From assembly GCF_016863295.1 (NCBI RefSeq), contig NZ_BOOP01000011.1, forward strand, positions 62,001 to 126,000: a stretch of DNA of 64,000 nt, read 5' to 3'. Positions 40,134 through 47,934 of the stretch are shown here, in pieces. The DNA is from Planotetraspora phitsanulokensis (GTDB taxonomy: Bacteria; Actinomycetota; Actinomycetes; Streptosporangiales; Streptosporangiaceae). The translations under genes were made by a program, and so were the position numbers. Position 1 is the stretch's first letter, and each line of letters starts with the position of its first letter. Below the pieces are notes generated by a model that searched no databases, was not told where the DNA came from, and was given only the letters and a program-made list of their open reading frames with translations.

Positions 40134-40330
40134 GTCGTCGCCGAAACGGCTCTGGCCCTCGATCGGGGACCGGCGAGCCGGGTGATCGAGGGCCAGAGAT
40201 GCTCGGAGAGGTTACGCCTCGACGGTGGTCGCCGACCGGGCAGGCGACACCCGTTCCGCCGATTCCGCAGTATCCGTTGGGGACCTTGTACAGGTACTGC
40301 TGGTGGTAGCGGTTCGCCTCAGGCAATAGA
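40134..40330 (-). repeat. Displaced msrA 3'-end copy B with its terminator stem
   Basis: The minus strand encodes [20 protein letters not shown], then GTGVACPVG, nearly identical to MsrA, followed by a frame change. Beyond it lies a perfect 15-bp inverted repeat, CTCTGGCCCTCGATC (40150-40164) and GATCGAGGGCCAGAG (40184-40198), which looks like an old msrA terminator. Copy A at 43306 has the same arrangement. Confidence 0.88.
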
Positions 40331-40356
40331 TCCCGCCTCCGAGCCCCGGCGACCGC

Positions 40357-40911
40357 CTAACCAGCCCGAAGCGCAGCGACCGACTCGACGAGGCCGACTT
40401 TCTCCAAAGCGTCGAGCACATCGTCCACGATCTCCGGCGGGCTGATACGTGAGTCCGCGATCTGCTGCACACAAGCCCAGACGACTCGTCCGTCAAGGTC
40501 GATCTGGTCCAGCACGAAGTCATCAGGAGACCTTGCCTCAATGTCCCAGGACGCCAGATGTTCTGGAGGAAAGTCCCTGAGGTTAGAAGTGACGATGATC
40601 TGTGCCCTCGCTTTGATCGCCGCAGCAAGAACGTGCCGGTCGTCTGCGTCTGGAAGTTTCAGTCCCTCAACAAGCGGCTCGTATCCCTCTACCAGGCAAT
40701 CCCGGACAGCGGAGTTCATAAGGATGCGGAGCTTGCCCAGCTTCTCTTCCGGGATGTCAGGACGATTGGCCGCAAGGTTACGCTGCATTTCGTCGAGGAT
40801 CCTGTTGGTCCACTTGGCCTGGAGTCGTCCCGTCATAGCCATGCGAATGAGCAGGTCGCGGAGTGTGTTGCCATAGAGCACATTCGCGTCGTAGACCACC
40901 ACGAAGCCCAT
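40357..40911 (-). CDS. PIN-domain protein (PIN_3/VapC-like)
   Basis: The 184-residue PIN protein has Asp in VVYDANVLYGNTLRDLL (near 8), Glu in LDEMQRNL (near 41), and Asp in LPDADDRHVLAAAIKARAQIIVTSNLRDF (near 90 and 112). It is longer than classical VapC. It is paired with an excisionase-like DNA-binding protein whose stop lies 2 nt upstream, a recurrent actinobacterial TA-like pair. Confidence 0.85.
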   Translation of the reverse strand: MGFVVVYDANVLYGNTLRDLLIRMAMTGRLQAKWTNRILDEMQRNLAANRPDIPEEKLGKLRILMNSAVRDCLVEGYEPLVEGLKLPDADDRHVLAAAIKARAQIIVTSNLRDFPPEHLASWDIEARSPDDFVLDQIDLDGRVVWACVQQIADSRISPPEIVDDVLDALEKVGLVESVAALRAG

Positions 40912-40913
40912 GC

Positions 40914-41369
40914 TCAGATGCCCAGCTCTTCGCCTAGCACGGCAAGTTGGTCGGCAGCTGTACGCCGCTTGGCGTCATCGCGGCGCCTGTACTCCTGAAG
41001 ATCCTCGTACGTGATGCGCCGATGCTTGCCGATCAAGCGGAAGGGGATTTCCCCAGCCTCCAGAAGCTTGATCAGATAGGGGCGCGAGACGTTCAGCATG
41101 TCCGCTGCCTGCTGTGTCGTGAGCTCAGCATGAGAGGGGATGACCGTTACGCCTCGCCCTTCGGCCGCCTGGGCAAGAATGAAGGCGAGGAGACTCACGG
41201 CTTCGCGGGGCAAGACCAACGGGTCCTCGCCCCCATGCTCGCCGGCGACTTGAATGGTCGACCGCTCGGGATACCGCATGAGGTAGTCCTTGATCCGGCG
41301 CACGGCGCGACCAGCTATCTCGGCATCGATGCTCCCGGGCTGAACCCGCTTGGCCTGGACGTCAGTCAC
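40914..41369 (-). CDS. Excisionase-type helix-turn-helix protein, antitoxin partner of the PIN protein
   Basis: The 151-residue protein has a MerR/excisionase-like helix-turn-helix (ELTTQQAADMLNVSRPYLIKLLEAGEIPFRLIGKHRRITYEDLQEY, about residues 83-128) after a helical N-terminus. GTG 41369 follows AGGAGGT. Such proteins precede PIN toxins and are taken as antitoxin and autorepressor. The resemblance to excisionases does not imply a phage origin here, since no integrase is nearby. Confidence 0.83.
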   Translation of the reverse strand: MTDVQAKRVQPGSIDAEIAGRAVRRIKDYLMRYPERSTIQVAGEHGGEDPLVLPREAVSLLAFILAQAAEGRGVTVIPSHAELTTQQAADMLNVSRPYLIKLLEAGEIPFRLIGKHRRITYEDLQEYRRRDDAKRRTAADQLAVLGEELGI

Positions 41370-41796
41370 CGCTAATACCTCCTATTTGCAGTATCCGCAA
41401 CAAACGAAATAAACGCAAGCGCCGATGGGACACCTTCGCCGCGACAGACGGTTGGTAGCAACGAGCTGTCGCCGCCCCGGCAGCTCGCCATGCCGGTCGG
41501 CACACCGCACCTGTGCGTATAGAACTCCACTCGTGGCGAGGAAGAGGCTCTCCGAGTGCATGTGACGAGCATCACATTCGCAGCCAAGAGGTGCCCTGAC
41601 CTGCAATTTTGCACCGCCTGATCCTTTTTGGGCGATCTTTACCGTTTCACACCCTTTGCGGCGATATGCGTAAATTTGGTACTTTCCTTGCCCCGCAGCG
41701 GCGTCCCCGTGGCGCCGCTATCGCGGAACCCGGCCAGCCGGCCGTGCTTGAAATGAACACCACTGTCACCGTCGCCACGTCCTCTCCGCCCCCCTA
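41370..41796 (+). other. Gene-free region before the riboswitch
   Basis: About 430 nt contain the promoter regions of the divergent PIN/HTH pair and the NlpC/P60 gene. A 43-codon frame from ATG 41666 to TAG 41797 (starting MRKFGTFLAPQRR) ends just before the riboswitch. It has no clear ribosome site, so I do not call it a gene. TTGAAA at about 41749 could be a -35 element. I see no repeat or RNA gene here. Confidence 0.4.
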
Positions 41797-41946
41797 GGCG
41801 CCGGTGATCTGCCGAATCCGTGCAGCAAGGACGCACGGAGCCGGGGAACCAGTCGACCTTCGATGAAGGTCTGGGGTGAATCGGCGCGCCAAGCGCCGTA
41901 GGGCAACTTCCCTGCCCGAATCCGTCAGCTAACCCGGTAGGCGCAA
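41797..41946 (+). promoter_or_regulatory. c-di-AMP riboswitch (ydaO/yuaA type)
   Basis: The segment carries the conserved blocks of the ydaO/yuaA aptamer in order: GCCGAATCCG, GGAGCCGGGGAACCAG, GGGGTGAATCGGC, AGGGCAACTTCCCTGCCCGA, and TCCGTCAGCTAACCCGGTAGGCG at the 3' end (listed in pieces of the 150-nt element). It lies 25 nt before a secreted NlpC/P60 hydrolase, the classic actinobacterial target. Binding of c-di-AMP normally turns the downstream gene off. Confidence 0.93.
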
Positions 41947-41970
41947 GCGGAAGACCCCAAGGAGACCCCC

Positions 41971-42600
41971 CTGTCTACCAACCCCACCACCCTGTTCCGC
42001 ATTGCCTGCGTCGCGCTCAGCAGCGCCGCGCTCACTGCCTCTATAGGGGCATCCAGCGCACTGCCTGCGGCCGCCGATTCGGGGACAGCGACAGTCACAC
42101 CCCCGGCATCGACGGTCATCCCACCTGAGCCCGCCGCACCACCCGTTGCGGAGGCCACCCCGAACACCTACAAGGCTCTCGTGGCGCTTATGGCGGAAGC
42201 CTCCGCGACCATGAAGCCCACCAAGTCCGCTCTCCAGCAGGCGAAGGCCAAGCGCGCCATCGAGGTGGCGAGAAATCAACTCGGCGATCCCTACGTGTGG
42301 GGCGCCACGGGCCCAGGGGCGTTCGACTGCTCGGGGCTGGTCCAGTTCGCCTGGCGCAAGGCCGGCGTCGCACTCCCCCGCACGACGTGGTCGATGCTCA
42401 GCGCCGTCAAGAAGAAGGTCTCCCTATCGCATCTCGAGCCTGGCGACCTCATCTTCACCGACAGCGGCGGCCATGTGGGCATGTACTTAGGCCACGACAA
42501 GGTGATCGCCGCCCCCCATACCGGTGCGGTGGTCAGGATCGACAGCCTCAGCGGTTACTGGAGCAGCAGCTTCGTCGCCGCCGTGCGCCCCGGCGTCTGA
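41971..42600 (+). CDS. Secreted NlpC/P60 cell-wall endopeptidase, probable CTG start
   Basis: The 209-residue protein begins with a signal peptide (FRIACVALSSAALTASIGAS, cleavage near ALPAAAD), then a Pro/Ala-rich linker. An NlpC/P60 domain follows from about residue 90: Cys in GAFDCSGLVQFAW, His in SGGHVGMYLG, and His in APHTGAVV as the catalytic triad. No ATG, GTG or TTG lies in frame between the upstream stop (41938) and the signal peptide. CTG 41971 is preceded by AAGGAG at 6 nt and is the only fitting start; ATG 42190 would delete the signal peptide. It probably cuts peptidoglycan stem peptides. The riboswitch upstream links it to c-di-AMP. Confidence 0.87.
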   Translation: MSTNPTTLFRIACVALSSAALTASIGASSALPAAADSGTATVTPPASTVIPPEPAAPPVAEATPNTYKALVALMAEASATMKPTKSALQQAKAKRAIEVARNQLGDPYVWGATGPGAFDCSGLVQFAWRKAGVALPRTTWSMLSAVKKKVSLSHLEPGDLIFTDSGGHVGMYLGHDKVIAAPHTGAVVRIDSLSGYWSSSFVAAVRPGV

Positions 42601-42686
42601 CTCTGGGACGCCATGAAGACATCCTCTCGGCGGAGATGTCCTGGCGTGTGCCGCCGCCGGGGCGTCTCTGCCGAGGGATGACCAGA

Positions 42687-42720
42687 TGGCCCTCAATCGG
42701 GGGCCGGCGGGCCGGGTGAG
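42687..42720. repeat. Isolated fragment of the msrA-tail terminator stem
   Basis: TGGCCCTCAATCGGGGGCCG and the following GCGGGCCGGGTGA resemble the stem region of copies A and B (TGGCCCTCGATCGCGGGCCA, then GCAAGCCGGGTGA). No MsrA-coding part is attached. It looks like a partial remnant between the NlpC/P60 gene and a decayed vapBC. Confidence 0.5.
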
Positions 42721-42807
42721 TAGCGGTTCACTCCTGGCCATAATTCCTGCACACCCGAGCCGTTGAAGAGCCGGGCCTCCTGACTGACCGCCCCTTACAT
42801 TTGAAGC

Positions 42808-42984
42808 ATGGCGTTCGACGACGAGACCCCGCGTGATTCAGAGGCACTCGACGAGGTGCAGCTTCCGCGGCACCTCGTCGCACTGGTCGGCGCGCTCCAA
42901 GGGCCGTCGGACCTCGGCGCCCGCCACAACCACTACCTCACTTATCCTCACCACGAGGAACCAGGCGGAGCGGCCACAGCGTGA
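42808..42984 (+). CDS. Small antitoxin-like protein paired with a broken vapC
   Basis: From ATG 42808 the frame encodes 58 residues (AFDDETPRDSEALDEVQLPR, then HLVALVGALQGPSDLGARH) and stops at 42984, overlapping the GTG of the vapC remnant. The size, acidity and GTGA overlap fit an antitoxin. I do not recognise the family with certainty. Confidence 0.5.
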   Translation: MAFDDETPRDSEALDEVQLPRHLVALVGALQGPSDLGARHNHYLTYPHHEEPGGAATA

Positions 42985-43290
42985 TCCTCTGCGACACGGG
43001 ACCCCTTGTCACCTGCTCTCGTATGCAGTTCGGCGTGGCAGTTCCGCCCTTTCTACCGAGTTCTGCGCGGCAATCGCCGATGACGAACTCCGGGTGATCG
43101 AGGTAACACCACACGACTATCGTCGAATGTCCGAATTGCTCTCGGCTTAGGCGTCACTGCGGCTCCAAGCGGTCGACGCCTGCGTGATCGCCTTGGCCGA
43201 GCGCTTCGACCTTCGCGAAGTCGCGACACTTGATCAGCGGGACTATTTAGTCGTTGCCCCTCGTCACCTACCCAAGGGACAACGATCTTG
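42981..43290 (+). pseudogene. vapC pseudogene with internal deletion and frameshift
   Basis: From GTG 42981 the frame reads VILCDTGPLVTC, a PIN start. Another frame carries CAAIADDELRVIEVTPHDYR and a stop. A third gives LQAVDACVIALAERFDLREV, then ATLDQRDYLVVAPRH. The parts line up with an intact VapC such as the one at 38789, but about 40 residues are missing and the frame breaks twice. Confidence 0.75.
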
Positions 43291-43305
43291 CCCGGCGACT
43301 GATCA

Positions 43306-43480
43306 GTCGCCGAAACGGCTCTGGCCCTCGATCGCGGGCCAGCAAGCCGGGTGATCGAGGGCCAGAGATGCTCGGAGAGGTTACGCCTCGCCGGTGGTCA
43401 GGCCGACCGGGCAGGCGACGCCCGTTCCGCCGATTCCGCAGTATCCGTTGGGACCTTGTACAGGTACTGCTGGTGATAGG
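43306..43480 (-). repeat. Displaced msrA 3'-end copy A with its terminator stem
   Basis: Positions 43384-43478 are nearly identical to the true msrA 3' end at 44290-44385, with one base missing in GTTGGGA. The reading frame PVGLTTGEA and its end are preserved. Beyond it lies the perfect inverted repeat CTCTGGCCCTCGATC (43319-43333) and GATCGAGGGCCAGAG (43353-43367). The match stops at the codon for the Tyr of YHQQ, the same point as in copies B and D. Confidence 0.9.
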
Positions 43481-43517
43481 CCTTCCCCCGGCGCAATAAA
43501 TCTCCTGAGGTCATCGC

Positions 43518-43940
43518 TTAAGCGGGCAAGAGAACGAATGCGGGCACATGGGCCGGCCGCACCACCGAGAAGTCCCTCGCATCAAGGGTGAGCACCTCAG
43601 GGATCCGGAGGCGCTCCGCGATAGCGACCACCGACGCGTCAGCGGATCCGAGCGGAAGATCGGAATAGCGCTCAACCAAACTGGCAATACGCAATAGGTC
43701 CGTCTCGGTCAACTCGATCAGCGTGAAGATCCCGGCCTCCAGCGAACGCAGGAAGCCGGCCTCCACCTTGGGACTGCCGAGCTTCCCGAGCATGTAACAC
43801 GCTTCCGCCGCTACAAAGCTTGGAACGAGAAGCTCGCGCCGGTCCTGATGGAGCCGCTGGAAGACCGTCGTGCAGGCTCGATGCTTACGATCGTTGGCGA
43901 TTGCGGCAGCAACGATCGGACCGGTGTCGACGACGATCAC
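43518..43940 (-). CDS. vapC: VapC-like PIN-domain toxin
   Basis: The 140-residue PIN domain has Asp in [19 protein letters not shown] (near 5), Glu in [15 protein letters not shown] (near 46), Asp in [18 protein letters not shown] (near 99) and Asp in [17 protein letters not shown] (near 117). The catalytic set is complete. Its GTG/ATG region overlaps the antitoxin stop. It sits between copy A and the true msrA end. Confidence 0.9.
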   Translation of the reverse strand: MIVVDTGPIVAAAIANDRKHRACTTVFQRLHQDRRELLVPSFVAAEACYMLGKLGSPKVEAGFLRSLEAGIFTLIELTETDLLRIASLVERYSDLPLGSADASVVAIAERLRIPEVLTLDARDFSVVRPAHVPAFVLLPA

Positions 43941-44167
43941 GCTTCACGACCGTACCCCTCGCGCAAGATCTCCTCAGTGCGTTCGGCGATATCGTCGTGC
44001 TCCGTGGTGATCGACCCGAACCAGGCGGGTGGCCAACTCTCACCCTGTGCGCCGTCCGAAGAATGGACCAGACGAAGCGTGTGGGCGCGCACCTCTCGCA
44101 GCTGGTCAGGCGTCAACTGGTCGACCAGCCTGTGCATGTCCTCGTACTCTTCGGGAGCGGCGGTCAT
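43937..44167 (-). CDS. VapB-like antitoxin
   Basis: The 76-residue protein [34 protein letters not shown] and its end [12 protein letters not shown] are clearly related to the antitoxin at 38547. It precedes vapC with a 4-nt overlap. It is read in the same direction as msrA. Confidence 0.82.
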   Translation of the reverse strand: MTAAPEEYEDMHRLVDQLTPDQLREVRAHTLRLVHSSDGAQGESWPPAWFGSITTEHDDIAERTEEILREGYGREA

Positions 44168-44235
44168 GGCACGAGTGTACGCCGAGGACCCCAGAGGTCA
44201 CTGGCCCGCGCCCACCCTGAACAGCCATGAGTGCG

Positions 44236-44269
44236 AGGAACCGGCGTCATTCCTCGAACGCCGGTTCCT
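44236..44269. terminator. Stem-loop after msrA
   Basis: AGGAACCGGCGT (44236-44247) and ACGCCGGTTCCT (44258-44269) form a perfect 12-bp stem with a 10-nt loop just beyond the msrA stop. It differs from the stem attached to copies A and B. Confidence 0.7.
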
Positions 44270-44287
44270 TCCTAAGTGCAACAGACC

Positions 44288-44950
44288 TCACGCCTCGCCG
44301 GTGGTCAGGCCGACCGGGCAGGCGACGCCCGTTCCGCCGATTCCGCAGTATCCGTTGGGGACCTTGTACAGGTACTGCTGGTGGTAGTCCTCGGCGAAGT
44401 AGAACTCGCCGGCAGGGGCGATCTCGGTGGTGATCTGGCCGTACCCGGCCTTGGTCAGCACGTCCTGGTACGCGTCCTTGGACGCCTGAGCCGCCTTCGC
44501 CTGCTCAGGACCGTGGGTGTAGATGACCGACCGGTACTGCGTGCCGACGTCGTTCCCCTGGCGCATCCCCTGGGTCGGGTCGTGCTCCTCCCAGAAGACC
44601 TTGAGGAGCTCCTCGTAGGAGACCTTGGACGGGTCGAACACCACCCTGACGACCTCGGCGTGCCCGGTCATCCCGGTACATACCTCCTCGTAGGAGGGAT
44701 TCGTGGTGTATCCACCCTCGTATCCGACCGACGTGGACACGACCCCCGGCGTCTGCCAGAACTTGCGCTCCGCTCCCCAGAAGCAGCCCAGTCCGAACTC
44801 CACGATCTCCGTGCCGTCCGGGTACGGCGCCGCCAGCGGCGCGTCCAGCACCACGTGGCGTCCGGCCACCGGCATCGCCGCAGAACGGCCTGGCAGCGCC
44901 TCCGAGGGGTCCACCATCGATGTCTTGTTCCGGCCGAAGAGCCAGCCCAT
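44288..44950 (-). CDS. msrA: Peptide-methionine (S)-S-oxide reductase
   Basis: The 220-residue MsrA has the catalytic [11 protein letters not shown] near residue 58 and the Tyr/Glu residues of the active site in [26 protein letters not shown] and the C-terminal resolving Cys residues are in [19 protein letters not shown]. It repairs Met-S-sulfoxide in proteins with thioredoxin. ATG 44950 is the family start. Its 3' end is the parent of the displaced copies listed in this window, and a foreign-looking vapBC lies immediately downstream. Confidence 0.95.
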   Translation of the reverse strand: MGWLFGRNKTSMVDPSEALPGRSAAMPVAGRHVVLDAPLAAPYPDGTEIVEFGLGCFWGAERKFWQTPGVVSTSVGYEGGYTTNPSYEEVCTGMTGHAEVVRVVFDPSKVSYEELLKVFWEEHDPTQGMRQGNDVGTQYRSVIYTHGPEQAKAAQASKDAYQDVLTKAGYGQITTEIAPAGEFYFAEDYHQQYLYKVPNGYCGIGGTGVACPVGLTTGEA

Positions 44951-45082
44951 GTCGAACCTCCATCCGCTCTGACTGTCCCAACCAGACAGGGGGTCGCGTT
45001 GTTCCTGCCGTAAGCAGCCCTTAAGAACCGGACATAGAAATACTTATTTGTATTAAATCCTAGTGTCAGCAAAAATTGGGAC

Positions 45083-45994
45083 ATGCATGAAGAGCGCCGG
45101 GGGATCCTGTACGGCATCGCCGCTTATGTCATGTGGGGCCTCTTTCCGCTCTACTGGCCGCTGCTGAAGCCGTCCGGCGCCGTCGAGATTCTGGCCCACC
45201 GGATGGTCTGGTCCCTTGTCGCAGTGGTCGCGGTGCTGGCCGTCAGGCGCCACTGGACGTGGTTGCGCACGCTGACCCGCCGCCAGTTCGTCCTGCTCAC
45301 CGTCGCCGCCATCACGATCTCCATCAACTGGGGCACCTACATCTACGCCGTCAACAGCGGGCACGTGGTGGAAGGCGCTCTCGGCTACTTCATCAACCCC
45401 CTCGTCAGCGTGCTCTTCGGCGTCCTCATCTTCCGCGAACGCCTGCGCCCGTGGCAGTGGGCCGCCGTGGGGCTCGGCGGGGCGTCCGTAATCATCCTCG
45501 CCATCGACTACGGCCGTCTCCCCTGGATCGCCATCGTCCTCGCGATGAGCTTCGGCACATACGGCCTGGTCAAGAAGTCGGCGCAGGTCGGCAGCGCCGA
45601 AAGCCTGACCGTCGAGACGCTCGTGCTCCTCGTCCCCGCACTCGTCTACCTGACCGTCCTCGAGGTGAACGGCACCGCCACGTTCGGCCATCACGGTCTC
45701 GGGCACGCGGCGCTCCTCGTGGGCGCGGGCGTCGTCACCGCCGTCCCGCTGCTGGCCTTCACCGCCTCGGCGATCCGGGTCCCGCTCACCGTCATCGGGG
45801 TGCTCCAGTACATCGCGCCGGTCCTGCAGTTCCTCTGCGGCGTGCTGATCGCCCACGAGACCATGCCCGCGAGCCGGTGGGTCGGATTCACCGTCGTGTG
45901 GCTCGCGCTCGCCGTCTTCACCTGGGACGGCTTCCGCGCCGCCCGGGCCACCCGCCGCCAGGCCCGTACGGCTCCCGCCCTCGAGACCGTCTGA
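45083..45994 (+). CDS. rarD: EamA family transporter RarD
   Basis: The 303-residue protein has ten predicted membrane segments and the RarD signature at the N-terminus (GILYGIAAYVMWGLFPLYWPLL), then INWGTYIYAVNSGHVVEGALGYFINPL. RarD-type EamA proteins are putative drug/metabolite exporters. It is divergent from msrA. Confidence 0.9.
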   Translation: MHEERRGILYGIAAYVMWGLFPLYWPLLKPSGAVEILAHRMVWSLVAVVAVLAVRRHWTWLRTLTRRQFVLLTVAAITISINWGTYIYAVNSGHVVEGALGYFINPLVSVLFGVLIFRERLRPWQWAAVGLGGASVIILAIDYGRLPWIAIVLAMSFGTYGLVKKSAQVGSAESLTVETLVLLVPALVYLTVLEVNGTATFGHHGLGHAALLVGAGVVTAVPLLAFTASAIRVPLTVIGVLQYIAPVLQFLCGVLIAHETMPASRWVGFTVVWLALAVFTWDGFRAARATRRQARTAPALETV

Positions 45995-46074
45995 CGCCGT
46001 ACGCCCTGGGGAGTAGGAATTTCGTCTCCCCCGAACCGACGACGCAACGGCCGCATCCGGCGAGGATCGGCCTC

Positions 46075-46911
46075 ATGACCAAGCATTTCCGTTTCGGCGT
46101 CGTGGCGGGCTTCGCGCCGGACGCCCAGAGCTGGACGGGCCTCGCACGTCAGGCCGAGGATCTCGGCTATTCGACCCTCCTCGTGCCCGACACGCTCGGC
46201 ACCCTGCCCCCGCTCCTCGCCCTCGCCGCGGCTGCCGGCGCGACCACCACGCTGCGCCTGAGCACGTTCGTGCTGAGCGTGCCCTACCGCCGCCCCCGGC
46301 AGCTCGCGTGGGAGTTGGCCGGGCTCGACTTCCTCTCAGGAGGCAGGCTCGATCTCGGGATCGGAACCGGACGCGCCGACGCTCGTGCCGACACCGAGTT
46401 CCTCGGCATGCCGTACGGCTCAGCCGGGGAACGCCTCTCCCAGGTGGAGGAGCTGATCACCGAGGTCCGCACGGCGTTCGGCGGATCCGCGCGGTTCACC
46501 GGGGCGGTGCAGAAGGAGGGGCCTCCCGTCCTGCTGGCCGCGGCCGGGGAACGCATGCTCACCCTCGCCGCCAGAGAGGCCGACATCGTCACGTTCGCCC
46601 TCCATCCGGCGACCGCTCCGCACGCCCTCCACCGGCCACTCGCCGTCCTCGAGGAGAAGGCGGGTGACCGGTTCGGCGAGATCGAGCTGAGCAGCAACGT
46701 CCACCTGGTCGGCTCGGATCCGCCGCCGTGGCTGCGGCCGTTGCTCCACGGGGCGGGGCCCGGCTCGCTGGCCGTGCTGGACGGCTCGCCCCGCGAGATG
46801 GCCGACACGCTGCTGCGCCGCCGCGACGAGTTCGGGATCTCCTACGTCACCGTCAACGGCGTCTTCGCCCAGGCGTTCGCCCCGGTCGTCGAGCTCCTCG
46901 CCGGCCGCTGA
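46075..46911 (+). CDS. LLM-class F420-dependent oxidoreductase
   Basis: This 278-residue luciferase-like TIM-barrel protein has FRFGVVAGFAPDAQSWTGLARQAEDLGYSTLLVPDTLG at the N-terminus. LDFLSGGRLDLGIGTGRADARADTEFLGMPY follows near residue 83, and a C-terminal VTVNGVFAQAFAPVVELLAGR. The GxGTG segment and family length fit F420-binding members. ATG 46075 starts the conserved region. Substrate unknown. Confidence 0.88.
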   Translation: MTKHFRFGVVAGFAPDAQSWTGLARQAEDLGYSTLLVPDTLGTLPPLLALAAAAGATTTLRLSTFVLSVPYRRPRQLAWELAGLDFLSGGRLDLGIGTGRADARADTEFLGMPYGSAGERLSQVEELITEVRTAFGGSARFTGAVQKEGPPVLLAAAGERMLTLAAREADIVTFALHPATAPHALHRPLAVLEEKAGDRFGEIELSSNVHLVGSDPPPWLRPLLHGAGPGSLAVLDGSPREMADTLLRRRDEFGISYVTVNGVFAQAFAPVVELLAGR

Positions 46912-46926
46912 CCGGTTCCAGGATGA

Positions 46927-47922
46927 TCAGCCGGACCGCTCGACCACGTAGTCGCACAGGGCCAGAAGAGCCGCCCGCGCCGGGATGTCAGGCAGCCCGG
47001 CCAGGGCGGCCTTGGCGCGGTCGGTCCACCTGATGAGCTCCTTGCGGGCCTGCTCCATGGCCGGGTTGCTCCGCAGGAGCGTCAGCGTCTCCTCGACGTC
47101 CTCCTCCCGCACGGCGCCGGACAGCAGCGTGCGCAGCCGGGCGTCCGCCGGGTCCTCGGAGGCCAGCGCGTAGAGGACGGGAAGAGTGCGGACGCCCTCG
47201 CGCAGGTCGGTTCCCGGGGTCTTCCCCGAGTCGGAGGTGGGCGCCGCCACGTCGATGAGGTCGTCTCCGAGCTGCCAGGCCACGCCGATGGCCTCACAGG
47301 CGTCGGTCAGCCGCTCGACCACCTCCGGCGGGGCGCCGGACAGCAGGGCCCCGAACTGGCCCGAGGTGGCGATCAGCGACCCGGTCTTGTCGGTCAGCAC
47401 CTGGATGTAGTGCGAGACGGGGTCGGTCCCTTCGGCCGGACCGAGGGTCTCCTGGATCTGGCCCCGCACCAGGCGGGAGAAGGTGCGCGCCTGGATCCGG
47501 ATGAGCTCGGTTCCCAGGTCGGCGAGGATCTCCGACGCCTGGGCGAAGAGATAGTCGCCGGTCAGAATCGCGATGGTGTTGTCCCACCGGGCGTTGGCCG
47601 AGGGGGTGCCCCGGCGTACGGGCGCCTCGTCCATGACGTCGTCGTGGTACAGGGTGGCCAGGTGAGTCAGTTCGATCACGACGGCCCCGGCCACCACGCC
47701 GGGGGCGTCGGGATTGCCGAACTGCGCGGCCAGGAGCATCAACGTGGCGCGGAAACGCTTGCCGCCCGCCTCGATGAGATGCTTGGACGCCTCCGTGACG
47801 AAGGCGTCCTCGCTCTCGACGGACGACCGGAGCATCTTCTCCACTGCCGCCAGCCCGTTAGCAAGGTCCACGGCCAGCTGCTCGTCGATCTGAGGGATGT
47901 CCACAACGGGCGGCGCGGCCAT
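46927..47922 (-). CDS. Polyprenyl diphosphate synthase (menaquinone side chain type)
   Basis: The 331-residue trans-isoprenyl synthase has both Asp-rich motifs, the first in LYHDDVMDEAPVRRGTPSAN (near residue 95) and the second in QLGDDLIDVAAPTSDSGKTPGTDLREG (near residue 218). It condenses isopentenyl diphosphate onto allylic primers. Its place 12 nt after nuoN, with a geranylgeranyl-reductase-type gene beyond nuoA, points to the menaquinone chain. The chain length cannot be read with certainty. Confidence 0.92.
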   Translation of the reverse strand: MAAPPVVDIPQIDEQLAVDLANGLAAVEKMLRSSVESEDAFVTEASKHLIEAGGKRFRATLMLLAAQFGNPDAPGVVAGAVVIELTHLATLYHDDVMDEAPVRRGTPSANARWDNTIAILTGDYLFAQASEILADLGTELIRIQARTFSRLVRGQIQETLGPAEGTDPVSHYIQVLTDKTGSLIATSGQFGALLSGAPPEVVERLTDACEAIGVAWQLGDDLIDVAAPTSDSGKTPGTDLREGVRTLPVLYALASEDPADARLRTLLSGAVREEDVEETLTLLRSNPAMEQARKELIRWTDRAKAALAGLPDIPARAALLALCDYVVERSG

Positions 47923-47934
47923 AGAACAGGGCTC

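Noticed and set aside
40914-41369. Excisionase annotation hinting at a prophage or integrative element
   Set aside because: The helix-turn-helix type is shared by antitoxin partners of PIN proteins, and there is no integrase, att site or phage gene around it.
41666-41797. 43-codon frame ending at the riboswitch, possible leader peptide
   Set aside because: No ribosome site and biased toward Pro/Arg/Ala as random high-GC frames are; the transcript start is unknown.
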